Assembly (NCBI RefSeq): GCF_902706195.1
Contig: NZ_CACSJO010000013.1
Span: 1-64,000, forward strand
Length of the DNA: 64,000 bases
Source of the DNA: Novosphingobium sp. 18050
GTDB lineage: Bacteria; Pseudomonadota; Alphaproteobacteria; Sphingomonadales; Sphingomonadaceae
Reading direction: 5' to 3'
The notes beneath the pieces are model-generated. The model ran no database searches. It was not told the origin of the DNA and worked only from the letters and a program-made list of their open reading frames with translations. Positions within the stretch are counted from its first letter, which is position 1, and every line of letters begins with the position of its first letter. A program made the translations under genes and the position numbers. Positions 1 to 9,405 of the stretch are shown one piece after another.

Positions 1-26
1 AAAAACCCATCACAATGACAACAAAC

Positions 27-49
27 AAGAGGGCCCATGCGGCCCTCTT
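27..49 (-). terminator. Perfect 9-bp hairpin, possible terminator
   Basis: A 9-bp perfect inverted repeat (27-35 with 41-49) encloses a 5-base loop. On the minus strand it is followed by a T-rich stretch (positions 26 down to 1), so it could end a minus-strand transcript. No gene on that side is complete in the window, so the assignment is tentative. Confidence 0.3.
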
Positions 50-77
50 CGCGTTCCTGCAGAACGCGCAAGATTGA

Positions 78-154
<77 letters not shown>

Positions 155-196
155 TCTTAAATTGCAAGTCAGTACCGGTCGTTGCAGACCGCCCGG

Positions 197-222
197 AACC
201 CGCCCTGGAGGCGGGTTTTTTT
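197..222 (+). terminator. Rho-independent terminator of tRNA-fMet
   Basis: An 8-bp stem (197-204 with 210-217), a 5-base loop and a run of seven T (216-222) lie 43 bases after the tRNA 3' end. This is a canonical intrinsic terminator on the plus strand. Confidence 0.85.
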
Positions 223-267
223 GCGTTCCTGCGCAATCGACAGAATGCCTGCCAGATCACCGCGGAC

Positions 268-293
268 TGAACCGCGCCGGGTCTACCGGAGGC
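268..293 (+). repeat. Left terminal inverted repeat of the IS
   Basis: Begins TGAACCGCGCCGGGT. It matches the reverse complement of 1275-1300 over 26 bases with three mismatches. Confidence 0.85.
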
Positions 294-306
294 GTTGGGT
301 TGTGAG

Positions 307-1145
307 TCATGCTGCCATATCGCTGTTGTCTGCGGCAGCATAAAATTGGTCTTCGGCTTCGGCAGGCGGAATGTTGCCGATGGGCTCCAGCAGCCGACGA
401 TGGTTGAACCAGTCGACCCACTGCAGCGTGGCGTACTCGACGGCTTCGAAGCTGCGCCAGGGTCCGCGGCGGTGGATCACTTCGACTTTGTAGAGTCCGT
501 TGATCGTCTCGGCCAAAGCGTTGTCGTAGCTGTCGCCGACACTGACGGCTCGATGCCGGCCTCGGGCAGGCGCTCGGTTTACTTGATAGACACGTATTGC
601 GCCCCACGGTCGCTATGATGGATCAGGCCGCCCCGATGGCTCGGACAGCGATCGTGGAGCGCTTGTTCCAAGGCATTGATGCGAAGCTGGCATGCGCCGT
701 CTTGCTGGCCCGCCAGCCTACGATCCGCCGAGCATAGGTATCTATGACGAAGGCGACGTATACGAACCCCGCCCAGGTCGCGACGTAGGTGAAGTCTGAG
801 ACCCACAGCATGTTCGACGCTGACGCGTAGAACTGGCGGCTGACGTGATCGAGCGGGCACGGCGCGGCCTTGTCGCTGATCGTGGTGCGCACCGCGCTTG
901 CCACGGATCACGCCTGCCAAGTCCATCTCGCGCATCAGTCGCGCAACCGTACAACGAGCGACGGGCACGCCTTCTCGTATCATCTGACGCCGAACCTTGC
1001 GCACGCCGTAGACCGCGAAGTTCTCAGCGAACACGCGCGCGATCTCGGGTTTGAGAGCAACATCGTGCCGTACCCGCGCCGACAGGCGTGTCGAATCTTG
1101 TCGCAGCGCCCCGCGCTCGTGGTAGGTGGATGGGGCGATCGACAC
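307..1145 (-). pseudogene. IS3-family OrfB transposase, frameshifted
   Basis: Transposase similarity continues across three reading frames. First come residues beginning SIAPSTYHERGALR and running through the HTH_21-like region (FAVYGVRKVRRQM). The middle, with the rve/DDE motif region (NMLWVSDFTYVATWAG and VIDTYARRIVGW), is in a second frame. HHSDRGAQYVSIK is back in the first frame, and the C-terminus (LAETINGLYK to WVDWFNHRRLLEPIGNIPPAEAE) is in a third. The catalytic D, D and E regions are all recognisable, so this was a complete integrase core before at least three indels broke it. The N-terminus is joined to a truncated orfA by deletion. Confidence 0.85.
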
Positions 1146-1154
1146 CAGCGCTGC

Positions 1155-1247
1155 CTATCGCGAGGGATGATCCCGCTCGTCGCCGAAAACCATCCGTACC
1201 GCGCGTTCGCGAACTTCCGGCGCAAACTTGTTCGTCGTCTTGATCAT
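1155..1247 (-). pseudogene. IS3-family OrfA remnant (first 30 codons)
   Basis: The open frame begins MIKTTNKFAPEVRERAVRMV, the usual start of the OrfA helix-turn-helix protein of this IS type, and stops after 30 residues where about 100 are expected. The stop arises just at the internal deletion that joins it to the orfB remnant. It lacks the leucine-zipper half and cannot be functional. Confidence 0.8.
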
Positions 1248-1274
1248 ACAGGCTCCACCTTCTCAGGCGTTGGA

Positions 1275-1300
1275 GCCTCTGGCAAACCCGGCGCGGTTCA
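1275..1300 (-). repeat. Right terminal inverted repeat of the IS
   Basis: On the minus strand it begins TGAACCGCGCCGGGT, identical to the left end for 15 bases and diverging by three substitutions over the next 11. Confidence 0.85.
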
Positions 1301-1360
1301 ATCGCCTGGTCCGTTGATCGGCTTTAGGATGGCTACCTAAGGCAAACCTGATATTGATAT

Positions 1361-1400
1361 AAAAAAAGGCCGCAGCCCTTATCGGGGTGCGGCCTTTTTT
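1361..1400 (-). terminator. Strong bidirectional terminator after the MFS gene
   Basis: A-tract plus GGCCGCA (1361-1374) pairs with TGCGGCC plus T-tract (1388-1400), giving a hairpin with A/T tracts on both sides. It lies 18 bases past the stop of the MFS gene read on the minus strand, and would also stop transcription leaving the IS on the plus strand. Confidence 0.85.
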
Positions 1401-1417
1401 GGTGTTGGGGCTGGGCC

Positions 1418-2731
1418 TTAGCGGCTTGCCAGTTCCTTGTTGAACCACAGGGCCGCCAGCGTCGCGAGGGCGCCGGAGAGCAGGTAGCCGCCCGAAGCGA
1501 TTAGGCCGAAGTTCACGGAGAGCAGCAGCGCCGCCAGCGGAGCGAAGCCGGCGCCGAAGAGCCACGCAAGGTCGCTGGTGAGCGCCGAGCCGGTGTAGCG
1601 GTGCTCAGTTGCGAATGCCGAGGAGACGACGCCTGAGGACTGGCCGAAGGCGAGGCCCAGCAGGATGAAGCCCGAGATCATGAACACGATCTCGCCGGCC
1701 GTGCCGCCGTCGAGCAGCTGGGGAGCGAAGCCGCTGAACACCGCAATGCCAACGGCGCAGGCCCCAAGCAGGGTACGGCGGCCGTAGCGGTCTGCCAGAC
1801 GGCCCGAAAAGATCATGGCGACGACGCCGAAGGCAGCGGCCAGGGCTTCGATCAGGAGGAAGCCGGTGGGGGCTTCACGCGTGAAGAGGAAGACCCAGGA
1901 GAGCGGGAACACGGTGACCATGTGAAACAGCGCGAAGCTGGCGAGCGGCGCGAAAGCGCCGATCACGATCGTGCGCCATTCACGCGTCACGGTGCCGACG
2001 ACACTGACGGGCTGGAGGTCACGGCTTTCGAACAGGCTCTGGAATTCTTCGGTCACCACGATGCGCAGGCGGGCGAAGAGCGCCACGACGTTGATCGCGA
2101 AAGCCACGAAGAACGGATAGCGCCAGCCCCAGTCGAGGAAGTCGGCCGCGGGCAGGGTGGTGATCATGAACGCGAAGAGCAGGCTGGCAACGATCAGGCC
2201 GAACGGCGCGCCGAGCTGCGGGATCATCGCGTACCAACCGCGGCGGTTTTCCGGGGCGTTGAGGGCCAGCAGCGATGCCAGGCCGTCCCAGGTGCCGCCC
2301 AGCGCGAAACCCTGGCCCAGACGCAGCAGCGCGAGCAGCCAGACCGAGGTCATCCCGGCGGTTTCATAGGAAGGCAGGAAGGCGATGGCTGCCGTCGAGC
2401 CGCCCAGGCCGAACAGGGCGATCGTCAGCTTGACGCCGCGCCCGTACGCGCGGTCGATTGCCATGAACACGAGGCTGCCGATCGGGCGGGCCAGGAATGC
2501 CAGCGAGAAGACGGCGAAGGAATAGAGCGTGCCGGTAAGCGGATCGACGAAAGGGAAAAACAGCTTCGGGAACACCAGCACCGAGGCGATGGCATAAACG
2601 AAGAAGTCGAAGAACTCCGAGGTGCGCCCGATGATCACGCCGATCGCGATCTCTCCGGGAGAGATCGTGTGGTGCGGCTTGAACGTCGGCAGGCCGAGTT
2701 CCTCGCGGGTCGGGGTGTTTGTGCTGCTCAT
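1418..2731 (-). CDS. MFS transporter, metabolite:H+ symporter type
   Basis: A 437-residue polytopic protein with about 12 hydrophobic segments, the usual length for the metabolite:H+ symporter branch of the major facilitator superfamily. The N-terminus (TISPGEIAIGVIIGRTSEFFDFFVYA) is the typical entry into helix 1 of that branch, and the loop 8-9 signature GRLADRYGRR is intact. The RLGQGFALGGTWDG stretch in helix 4 is also characteristic. Substrates of the family include organic acids, betaines and shikimate; the actual substrate cannot be told. It is transcribed alone, away from cyoA, and has a strong terminator. No neighbouring catabolic genes hint at a role. Confidence 0.88.
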   Translation of the reverse strand: MSSTNTPTREELGLPTFKPHHTISPGEIAIGVIIGRTSEFFDFFVYAIASVLVFPKLFFPFVDPLTGTLYSFAVFSLAFLARPIGSLVFMAIDRAYGRGVKLTIALFGLGGSTAAIAFLPSYETAGMTSVWLLALLRLGQGFALGGTWDGLASLLALNAPENRRGWYAMIPQLGAPFGLIVASLLFAFMITTLPAADFLDWGWRYPFFVAFAINVVALFARLRIVVTEEFQSLFESRDLQPVSVVGTVTREWRTIVIGAFAPLASFALFHMVTVFPLSWVFLFTREAPTGFLLIEALAAAFGVVAMIFSGRLADRYGRRTLLGACAVGIAVFSGFAPQLLDGGTAGEIVFMISGFILLGLAFGQSSGVVSSAFATEHRYTGSALTSDLAWLFGAGFAPLAALLLSVNFGLIASGGYLLSGALATLAALWFNKELASR

Positions 2732-2926
2732 CTGGCGTTTCGCGGCCTTTGTCTGGTATCAAGGTATACACGGGCGCGTAGAAGAACTCCACACGCTACG
2801 CGAATCGGCCGGGCGCAAAAGGCGACCGGCTCCACATGAGCGGCCCTATCGTCATTGCAGGGCCATAAGGGGATTGGACAAAATGTCCTATGTTCGCATC
2901 CGCAGCACGAGCCTAGGCGCAGCGCC

Positions 2927-4273
2927 ATGCATCCGCCCGAGCCACGTCTGAACCCGCCCGGCCGTCTATTCGGCCCGAGTCGTTTCCTCAACCAGCGCAC
3001 CGTCGCCGCCCTCGGGCTGGCCGGGATGCTGACCGCCGCACTTTCCGGCTGCAACACGGTCGTGCTCGACCCGGCAGGCGACGTGGCGCGGCAGCAGGGC
3101 GATCTCGTTATCGTCTCCGTGCTGCTCATGCTGCTGATCGTGATTCCGGTCATGGCGGCCGTGGTGATCTTCGCCTGGCGTTACCGCGCGTCTAACAAGG
3201 ACGCCAAGTACGAGCCCGACTGGGATCACTCGACCCAGCTGGAGCTGCTGATCTGGACCGCGCCCCTGCTGATCATCATCTGCCTTGGCGCAGTGACCTG
3301 GACCAGCACCCACCTGCTTGACCCCTACCGGACCATCGGACGGATCGATCACGAGACGCCCGTTGCTGCAAATGCGAAGCCGCTTGAGGTTCAGGTGGTC
3401 GCGCTCGACTGGAAGTGGCTGTTCATCTATCCCGAGCAGGGAATCGCCACGGTCAACGAGCTGGTGGTGCCCGCAGGGCGTCCGCTGCAGTTCAAGATCA
3501 CCTCGTCCAGCGTGATGAATTCGTTCTACGTGCCCGCCATGGCCGGCCAGATCTACGCGATGCCGGGCATGGAAACGCGCCTGCACGCGGTGATGAACGA
3601 GACCGGCAAGTTTGAGGGTTTCTCGGCCAACTACTCGGGCGCGGGCTTCTCGAACATGCGTTTCGCCACGCATTCGGTCGATGAAGCGGGCTTTGCCAAG
3701 TGGGTCGGCGAAGTGAAGGCCAGCGGCAAACAGGCCAACACCGGCCAGACCGCCGACGCCCCGCTTCCCGAGGCACCCGCGGCCCCGCCGCTGGGCGGCA
3801 ACCTCGACCGCGCGGCCTACCTCGAACTTGAAAAGCCGAGCGAGAAGGTCCCCGTGATCCGCTTCGCTACCGTCGCCCCCGACCTCTACGGCGCGATCGT
3901 CGATATGTGCGTCGAGCCGGGCAAGATGTGCTCGAGCGAGATGATGGCGATCGACGCGCACGGCGGCCTGGGCAAGGCCGGCATCCGCAACGTCTCGATG
4001 CTCGAATACGACAAGAACGGCCGCCAGGCCGGGACCGATGCCACCGCAAGCCCCGACGCTGCTGTCCGCAAGGAACTGGCGTGGGTGCGCGCGCTGTGCC
4101 GTCAGATCCCCGGCTCGGCGCCGGACGGCACCATCAAGGCGCCGACCGACATGCGCTCGCTTAACGGCGCAGGCCTTGCTGCGCCGCAATCGATCGGGCT
4201 GGGTCAGCAAGAGGCGCTTGCGCCCGATGCTGCCGCCAGGCCCGCTCACGTTTCCCTGAATTCCCGGAACTGA
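2927..4273 (+). CDS. cyoA: Cytochrome bo3-type ubiquinol oxidase subunit II
   Basis: Subunit II of a heme-copper quinol oxidase, which helps form the ubiquinol side of the complex and lacks a CuA site. The start chosen gives a lipoprotein signal with Cys42 in LSGC; two membrane helices follow (about residues 58-85 and 105-130), then the periplasmic cupredoxin domain ([27 protein letters not shown] to [12 protein letters not shown]). CuA cysteines are absent from the cupredoxin fold, as expected for a quinol rather than cytochrome c oxidase. The protein is 448 residues, over 100 longer than E. coli CyoA; the extra C-terminal part contains several Cys ([18 protein letters not shown]). It heads the cyoABCD-surf1-regBA run. 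An upstream in-frame ATG at 2882 is possible but would place 15 residues before the signal. Confidence 0.93.
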   Translation: MHPPEPRLNPPGRLFGPSRFLNQRTVAALGLAGMLTAALSGCNTVVLDPAGDVARQQGDLVIVSVLLMLLIVIPVMAAVVIFAWRYRASNKDAKYEPDWDHSTQLELLIWTAPLLIIICLGAVTWTSTHLLDPYRTIGRIDHETPVAANAKPLEVQVVALDWKWLFIYPEQGIATVNELVVPAGRPLQFKITSSSVMNSFYVPAMAGQIYAMPGMETRLHAVMNETGKFEGFSANYSGAGFSNMRFATHSVDEAGFAKWVGEVKASGKQANTGQTADAPLPEAPAAPPLGGNLDRAAYLELEKPSEKVPVIRFATVAPDLYGAIVDMCVEPGKMCSSEMMAIDAHGGLGKAGIRNVSMLEYDKNGRQAGTDATASPDAAVRKELAWVRALCRQIPGSAPDGTIKAPTDMRSLNGAGLAAPQSIGLGQQEALAPDAAARPAHVSLNSRN

Positions 4274-4280
4274 TAGTATC

Positions 4281-6293
4281 ATGGCAATCGAAGCCGTAGA
4301 TCATTCCCACTGGAGTCCCTTGCTGGGACGCCTGTGGCTGGATGCCCTCCCGCAGGAACCGATCGTGCTGGCGACCTTCGTGGTCGTCGCGCTGGGCGGC
4401 GTGGCCCTCGTGGCCGCGCTCACCTACTTCAAACTCTGGGGGTATCTCTGGAAGGAGTGGTTCACCAGCGTCGACCACAAGAAGATCGGCGTCATGTACA
4501 TGGTGCTGGGCCTCATCATGCTCCTGCGCGGCTTTGCCGACGCGGTCATGATGCGTATCCAGCAGTCGATCGCCTTCAACGGCAACGAGGGCTACCTCAA
4601 CGCCCATCACTACGACCAGATCTTCACCGCCCACGGCGTGATCATGATCTTCTTCGTGGCGATGCCCTTCGTGACCGGCCTGATGAACTACATCGTGCCG
4701 CTGCAGATCGGCGCGCGTGACGTCAGCTTCCCGTTCCTGAACAACTTCAGCTTCTGGATGACCACCGCAGGCGCGGTTCTGGTCATGATGTCGCTGTTCA
4801 TCGGCGAGTTCGCACAGACCGGGTGGCTGGCCTATCCGCCGCTCTCGAACCTGGCGTACAGTCCGTGGGTCGGTGTCGACTACTATATCTGGGCCTTGCA
4901 GATCGCGGGCGTGGGTACATTGCTATCGGGCGTCAACCTGATCGCGACCATCGTCAAGATGCGCGCGCCGGGCATGACCATGATGCGCATGCCGATCTTC
5001 ACCTGGACTTCGCTTTGCACCAACATCCTGATCGTCGCGGCCTTCCCGGTCCTGACGGCAGTGATGTCGATGCTCTCGCTCGACCGCTACCTGGGCTTCA
5101 ACTTCTTCTCGAACGACTTCGGCGGCTCGCCGATGATGTACGTCAACCTGATCTGGATCTGGGGTCACCCTGAGGTCTACATTCTGATCCTGCCGCTGTT
5201 CGGCGTGTTCTCGGAAGTGACCGCGACCTTCTGCGGCAAGCGCCTGTTCGGCTACTCGTCGATGGTCTACGCCACGCTGGTCATCACCATCCTGTCGTAC
5301 CTCGTCTGGCTGCACCACTTCTTCACGATGGGTTCGGGCGCGAGCGTCAACTCGTTCTTCGGCATCACCACCATGGTGATCTCGATCCCGACCGGCGCGA
5401 AGCTGTTCAACTGGCTGTTCACGATGTACCGCGCGCGCATCCGTTATGAACTGCCGATGATGTGGACGGTCGCCTTCATGCTGACCTTCACCATCGGCGG
5501 CATGACCGGCGTGATGCTCGCCATCCCGCCCGCCGACTTCGTCCTGCACAACTCGCTGTTCCTGATCGCCCACTTCCACAACGTCATCATCGGCGGCGTG
5601 CTGTTCGGCATCTTCGCGGCGATCAACTTCTGGTGGCCCAAGGCCTTCGGCTTCAAGCTCAACCAGTTCTGGGGCAAGGTCAGCTTCTGGCTCTGGGTTC
5701 CGGGCTTCTGGGTGGCCTTCACGCCGCTCTACATCCTGGGCTTCATGGGCGTGACCCGCCGCATGCGGGTGTTCGACGATCCGAGCATCCAGATCTGGTT
5801 CGTCATCGCGGCCTTTGGTGTGGTGATGATCGCGGGCGGCATCGGCGCCATGCTGGTCCAGTTCGCGGTATCGATCTGGAAGCGTGAGGAACTGAAGGAC
5901 GAGACGGGCGATCCGTGGAACGGTCGTACCCTGGAATGGGCGACCTCCTCGCCCCCGCCGGAGTACAACTTCGCCTTCACGCCGATCGTCCACGACATCG
6001 ACGCGTGGGAAGACATGAAGCGCTGCGGCGTGGAACGTCCGACCACCGGCTTCCGTCCGATCCACATGCCCAAGGGCACCGGCACCGGCATCATCCTTGC
6101 CGGCCTGTCGACGGCGCTCGGCTTCGCGATGATCTGGTACATCTGGTGGCTGGCGGCCGTGTCCTTCGTGGGCATCCTCGGCTACTCGATCTTCCATACC
6201 TTCAACTACAAGCGGGACTACCACATCCCCGTCGAGACGGTCGAAGCGACCGAGGCGGCACGCACCCGCCAGCTCGCCGCTGCGGGAGCCTGA
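4281..6293 (+). CDS. cyoB: Cytochrome bo3-type ubiquinol oxidase subunit I
   Basis: This is the catalytic subunit that reduces O2 to water and pumps protons. All metal ligands are visible: His118 and His433 for the low-spin heme, His296, His345 and His346 for CuB, and His431 for the high-spin heme, each exactly 12 positions after its E. coli counterpart. Tyr300 in HPEVY is the Tyr cross-linked to the CuB His. The length of 670 residues is standard for CyoB with its additional terminal helices. It starts 8 bases after cyoA stops and is followed 4 bases later by cyoC. Confidence 0.97.
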   Translation: MAIEAVDHSHWSPLLGRLWLDALPQEPIVLATFVVVALGGVALVAALTYFKLWGYLWKEWFTSVDHKKIGVMYMVLGLIMLLRGFADAVMMRIQQSIAFNGNEGYLNAHHYDQIFTAHGVIMIFFVAMPFVTGLMNYIVPLQIGARDVSFPFLNNFSFWMTTAGAVLVMMSLFIGEFAQTGWLAYPPLSNLAYSPWVGVDYYIWALQIAGVGTLLSGVNLIATIVKMRAPGMTMMRMPIFTWTSLCTNILIVAAFPVLTAVMSMLSLDRYLGFNFFSNDFGGSPMMYVNLIWIWGHPEVYILILPLFGVFSEVTATFCGKRLFGYSSMVYATLVITILSYLVWLHHFFTMGSGASVNSFFGITTMVISIPTGAKLFNWLFTMYRARIRYELPMMWTVAFMLTFTIGGMTGVMLAIPPADFVLHNSLFLIAHFHNVIIGGVLFGIFAAINFWWPKAFGFKLNQFWGKVSFWLWVPGFWVAFTPLYILGFMGVTRRMRVFDDPSIQIWFVIAAFGVVMIAGGIGAMLVQFAVSIWKREELKDETGDPWNGRTLEWATSSPPPEYNFAFTPIVHDIDAWEDMKRCGVERPTTGFRPIHMPKGTGTGIILAGLSTALGFAMIWYIWWLAAVSFVGILGYSIFHTFNYKRDYHIPVETVEATEAARTRQLAAAGA

Positions 6294-6297
6294 TGTC

Positions 6298-6942
6298 ATG
6301 ACCGCTACAACCGTAAATCCGACCCACGACCTGTCGCAGGCGCAGCTCCAGGCTGCGTTCTACGACCTCGACGAGCACGACCATCCCGAAGGCGGCAGCA
6401 CCATGCTGGGCTTCTGGATGTACCTGATGAGCGATTGCCTCATCTTCGCGATGCTCTTTGCCGCATACGGCGTGCTCGGTGGCAACTTTGCCGCCGGGCC
6501 GGGGCCGAAGGACCTGTTCGAGCTGCCGCTCGTCGCGCTCAACACCGCGATGCTGCTGTTCTCGTCGATCACCTACGGCTTCGCCATGCTGGCGATGGAA
6601 AAGGGTAGCAAGGGCGCCGTGCAGCTGTGGCTGCTGGTTACCGCCGCGTTCGGCATCGCGTTCCTCGCGATCGAGATGTACGAATTCTACCACCTCATCC
6701 ATGAGGGCGCGACGCCGATGCGCTCGGGCTTCCTCACCGCGTTCTTCTCGCTGGTGGGTACCCACGGCCTTCACGTCACCTTCGGCCTGATCTGGCTGTT
6801 CACGCTGGTCGTGCAGGTCGGCACGAAGGGTCTGATCCCGGCCAACCGCCGCCGCCTGATGTGCCTGTCGCTGTTCTGGCACTTCCTCGACGTCATCTGG
6901 ATCGGCGTCTTCACCTTCGTCTATCTGATGGGAATGCTCTGA
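6298..6942 (+). CDS. cyoC: Cytochrome bo3-type ubiquinol oxidase subunit III
   Basis: A 214-residue protein with five membrane helices, matching the CyoC form of subunit III, which stabilises the oxidase and its oxygen channel. Typical stretches are [20 protein letters not shown] near the N-terminus and [18 protein letters not shown], containing the conserved His of helix 4. The stop codon overlaps the cyoD start (TGATG), so the two are probably translationally coupled. Confidence 0.95.
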   Translation: MTATTVNPTHDLSQAQLQAAFYDLDEHDHPEGGSTMLGFWMYLMSDCLIFAMLFAAYGVLGGNFAAGPGPKDLFELPLVALNTAMLLFSSITYGFAMLAMEKGSKGAVQLWLLVTAAFGIAFLAIEMYEFYHLIHEGATPMRSGFLTAFFSLVGTHGLHVTFGLIWLFTLVVQVGTKGLIPANRRRLMCLSLFWHFLDVIWIGVFTFVYLMGML

Positions 6943-7331
6943 TGGGCACCGAACACGCGCACTCCAACCCCAACGCCCCCGACCACCATGACGAGCATGG
7001 CGGAAGCCATGGCTCGATGCGCGAATACGTCGTGGGCTTCCTGCTGTCGGTCGTGCTCACCGCGATCCCGTTCTGGCTGGTGATGACGGGTGCGATCCCC
7101 GACAAGCAGACCACCGCGCTGGTGATCATGGCCTTCGCCCTGGTGCAGATCGTGGTTCACATGATCTACTTCCTGCACATGAACACCAAGTCGGAGAACG
7201 GCTGGACGGTGATGGCGCTGATCTTCACGATCGTCGTCCTCGTCATCACGCTCTCCGGTTCGCTCTGGGTGATGTACCACCTGAACCACAACATGATGCC
7301 GATGAGCCATGACATGAGTCAGGTACCCTGA
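6942..7331 (+). CDS. cyoD: Cytochrome bo3-type ubiquinol oxidase subunit IV
   Basis: A 129-residue protein with three membrane helices preceded by a His-rich cytoplasmic N-terminus (residues 4-22: HAHSNPNAPDHHDEHGGSH), the usual layout of CyoD. The core contains ALVIMAFALVQIVVHMIYFLH, the conserved family segment. CyoD is thought to help CuB insertion and complex assembly. The start was placed at the ATG overlapping the cyoC stop because the upstream in-frame sequence is only the shadow of cyoC. Confidence 0.93.
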   Translation: MGTEHAHSNPNAPDHHDEHGGSHGSMREYVVGFLLSVVLTAIPFWLVMTGAIPDKQTTALVIMAFALVQIVVHMIYFLHMNTKSENGWTVMALIFTIVVLVITLSGSLWVMYHLNHNMMPMSHDMSQVP

Positions 7332-7399
7332 CCCTGTCCGGCTCCCCGGATCGGACAAGCGGAACGCGGCGGCCTTACGGGCTCGCCGCGTTTCTGCTG

Positions 7400-8056
7400 A
7401 TGGCCCTTGCCGTTTTCGCGACCCTTGGCGTGTGGCAGGTGCAGCGTATGCAGTGGAAGCACGCGCTGATCGCGCGCGTCGACGCCCGCGTCCATGCGGC
7501 CCCCGTGGACCTTCCGGCCGACGCGGGCGCCCGCGATCTGGAATATCTTCGCGTAAAGCTCTCCGGCGTATATCAGGGTTCCGCGACCGCGCTGGTGCGG
7601 GCCGCCACGGACCTTGGGACCGGGTACTGGACGATGACGCCGCTGCGGATGGACGATGGCCGGCAGGTATGGATCAACCGCGGCTTCGTGCCGGAGGGAA
7701 CTCCGCGCGCCGTTGCCGCCGCCTCCACCCCCGAGGGCCGGGTAACGGTGGCCGGCCTGCTGCGCCTAAATGAGCCCAAGGGCAGCGTGCTCCAGGCCAA
7801 CCGGCCGCAGGACGACCGCTGGTATTCGCGCGATGTCGCAGGCCTTGCCGCAGCGCGGAAACTGGGGGCTGTCGTGCCCGCCTTCGTCGACGTGCAGGTG
7901 GAGCAGGCCGCGCAGATCCCGCCCTCGCCGGTAAAGCCGGTTTCGGGCCTTACCCAGATTCACTTCCCCGACAACCACCTCACTTACGCGCTGACATGGT
8001 TCGCGCTCACGGCGCTCTCGGCGTTCGGCCTGGTCTACATCTGGCGCCGCGCGTGA
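7400..8056 (+). CDS. SURF1-family oxidase assembly protein
   Basis: SURF1 proteins help insert heme a or o into heme-copper oxidases. The expected layout is present: an N-terminal membrane helix ending LGVWQVQRMQWK, a central soluble domain with YWTMTPLRMDDGRQVWINRG, and a C-terminal helix (LTYALTWFALTALSAFGLVYIW). The position in the cyo operon suggests it serves the quinol oxidase, like the qox-linked Surf1 of Paracoccus. The annotated ATG cuts the first helix short. The frame is open back to 7313 but has no ATG, GTG or TTG there, so a CTG start (7328 or 7334) just at the cyoD stop is possible. Its stop overlaps the regB GTG. Confidence 0.88.
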   Translation: MALAVFATLGVWQVQRMQWKHALIARVDARVHAAPVDLPADAGARDLEYLRVKLSGVYQGSATALVRAATDLGTGYWTMTPLRMDDGRQVWINRGFVPEGTPRAVAAASTPEGRVTVAGLLRLNEPKGSVLQANRPQDDRWYSRDVAGLAAARKLGAVVPAFVDVQVEQAAQIPPSPVKPVSGLTQIHFPDNHLTYALTWFALTALSAFGLVYIWRRA

Positions 8057-9405
8057 TCGAGCCGCTGCTGGCGTTGTTCGCCCCGCCTGAAATAGGGCCG
8101 GGCGCGGCGACCAGTACGCCCAGCCGCTCCAGCGTCATCCTGTTGACGCAGCTGCGCTGGATTGCGGTGTTCGGGCAACTGGCGGCGATCGTCGTCGTCT
8201 CGCAGGCGCTGAAGGTCCGGCTGCCGCTGGCCCCGCTGCTGCTGGCGCCGCTGCTGCTGATCCTCGTCAACCTGGCGGTCACGGGTGTGCTCAAGCGGCG
8301 CACGGCGTTCTCGCAGCGGGAGTTGTTTTCGGCGCTGATGATCGACGTCGTCGCGCTGTGCTGGCAGCTCTATTATTCCGGCGGGGCGACGAACCCCTTC
8401 ACCTTCCTGTTCCTGCTCCAGATCGTGATCGGCGCGATCATCCTGGATGCGCGCTGGAGCTGGCTGGTCGCGCTCAACGCCTGCCTGTGCATGGCGCTGC
8501 TGACGTTCGTATACGTCCCGCTAAGCCTGCCGTTCCCTTATGCGGCGGATCATTTTCACCTCTACATCTACGGCAGCCTGTTCTGCTTCGTGCTGGCGGC
8601 GGTGCTGCTGATCGTCTTCGTGGTCCGGCTCGACCACTCCCGGCGCGAGAACGACGCCAGCCTCGCGTCGCTGCGCCAGCAGGCGGCGGAGGAGGACCAC
8701 ATCATCCGCATGGGTCTGCTGGCTTCGGGCGCCGCGCATGAATTGGGCACGCCGCTGTCGTCGATTTCGGTGATCCTGGGCGACTGGAGCCGCGAGCCGC
8801 TGATCGCCGGCGATCCCGACATGGCCGCCGACCTCGCCGACGTGCGGCGCGAACTGGCGCGCTGCAAGACCATCGTCTCGGGCATCCTGATGTCGGCGGG
8901 CGAAGTGCGCGGTATCGACCCGGCGGTGACCGGGGTGCGCGCCTTCATCGAGGACATTGCCGAGGAATGGCGCGCGCGCTTTGCGGGCGAACTGCGCCTC
9001 GTCGACCGGATCGCCGGGGAAGTGCCGATCATCGCCGATCCCGGCCTGCGTCAGATCATCGGCAACGTCATCGACAATGCCGCCGAAGTTTCGCCCGAAC
9101 TCGTGGTGATCGAGGCCTGGCTGAATCATGAGACGGAAAGCCCCAGCCTGGTCCTCACCGTCAGCGACCGCGGGCCGGGCTTCTCGCCCGAGATGCTGGG
9201 GCGCATCGGTCAGCCCTACGCCTCAACCAAGGGGCGTGACGGGGGCGGGCTGGGCCTGTTCCTGGTGGTCAATGTGATCCGCAAGCTGGGCGGCTCGGTC
9301 TTCGTCGAAAATCGGCGCGACGGCGGTGCCAGCGTGCAACTGGCGATCCCGCTTGCTACACTGGCACTGGACAGCGCGCAGCCGGAGCCGGACAAGGGGG
9401 CATGA
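8053..9405 (+). CDS. regB: Redox-sensing histidine kinase RegB/PrrB/ActS
   Basis: A membrane histidine kinase that adjusts RegA phosphorylation to the redox state of the quinone pool. Six hydrophobic segments fill residues 30-195. The quinone-contact heptapeptide GGATNPF lies at 110-116, the H-box with phospho-acceptor His229 in AAHELGTPLSS, and a conserved Cys271 in ELARCKTIV matches the redox Cys of Rhodobacter RegB. The ATP-binding G1/G2 boxes (SDRGPGF, GGGLGLFLV) are intact. Length 450. The GTG at 8053 overlaps the SURF1 stop (GTGA), and the stop overlaps the regA ATG, so surf1-regB-regA looks like one translational unit. Confidence 0.95.
   Translation: MIEPLLALFAPPEIGPGAATSTPSRSSVILLTQLRWIAVFGQLAAIVVVSQALKVRLPLAPLLLAPLLLILVNLAVTGVLKRRTAFSQRELFSALMIDVVALCWQLYYSGGATNPFTFLFLLQIVIGAIILDARWSWLVALNACLCMALLTFVYVPLSLPFPYAADHFHLYIYGSLFCFVLAAVLLIVFVVRLDHSRRENDASLASLRQQAAEEDHIIRMGLLASGAAHELGTPLSSISVILGDWSREPLIAGDPDMAADLADVRRELARCKTIVSGILMSAGEVRGIDPAVTGVRAFIEDIAEEWRARFAGELRLVDRIAGEVPIIADPGLRQIIGNVIDNAAEVSPELVVIEAWLNHETESPSLVLTVSDRGPGFSPEMLGRIGQPYASTKGRDGGGLGLFLVVNVIRKLGGSVFVENRRDGGASVQLAIPLATLALDSAQPEPDKGA

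Larger units (their letters stand above)
268..1300 (-). mobile_element. Decayed IS3-family insertion sequence
   Basis: This 1.03-kb element is bounded by 26-bp imperfect inverted repeats (268-293 and 1275-1300; the outer 15 bases match exactly). Inside, on the minus strand, are remnants of the orfA and orfB transposase genes of an IS3-family element. Intact elements of this type are about 1.3 kb, so roughly 300 bp is missing. The loss falls between codon 30 of orfA and the start of the orfB homology. The orfB part carries several frameshifts. Flanking triplets (265-267 and 1301-1303) do not match, so no target duplication is visible. The copy is dead in cis, although its ends could still be mobilised by a related transposase. 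Confidence 0.88.

Noticed and set aside
2751..2772. GntR-type operator (TGGTATCAAGGTATACA) upstream of the MFS gene
   Set aside because: The two GGTAT units are direct rather than inverted repeats and no GntR gene is nearby; the evidence is too thin to annotate.
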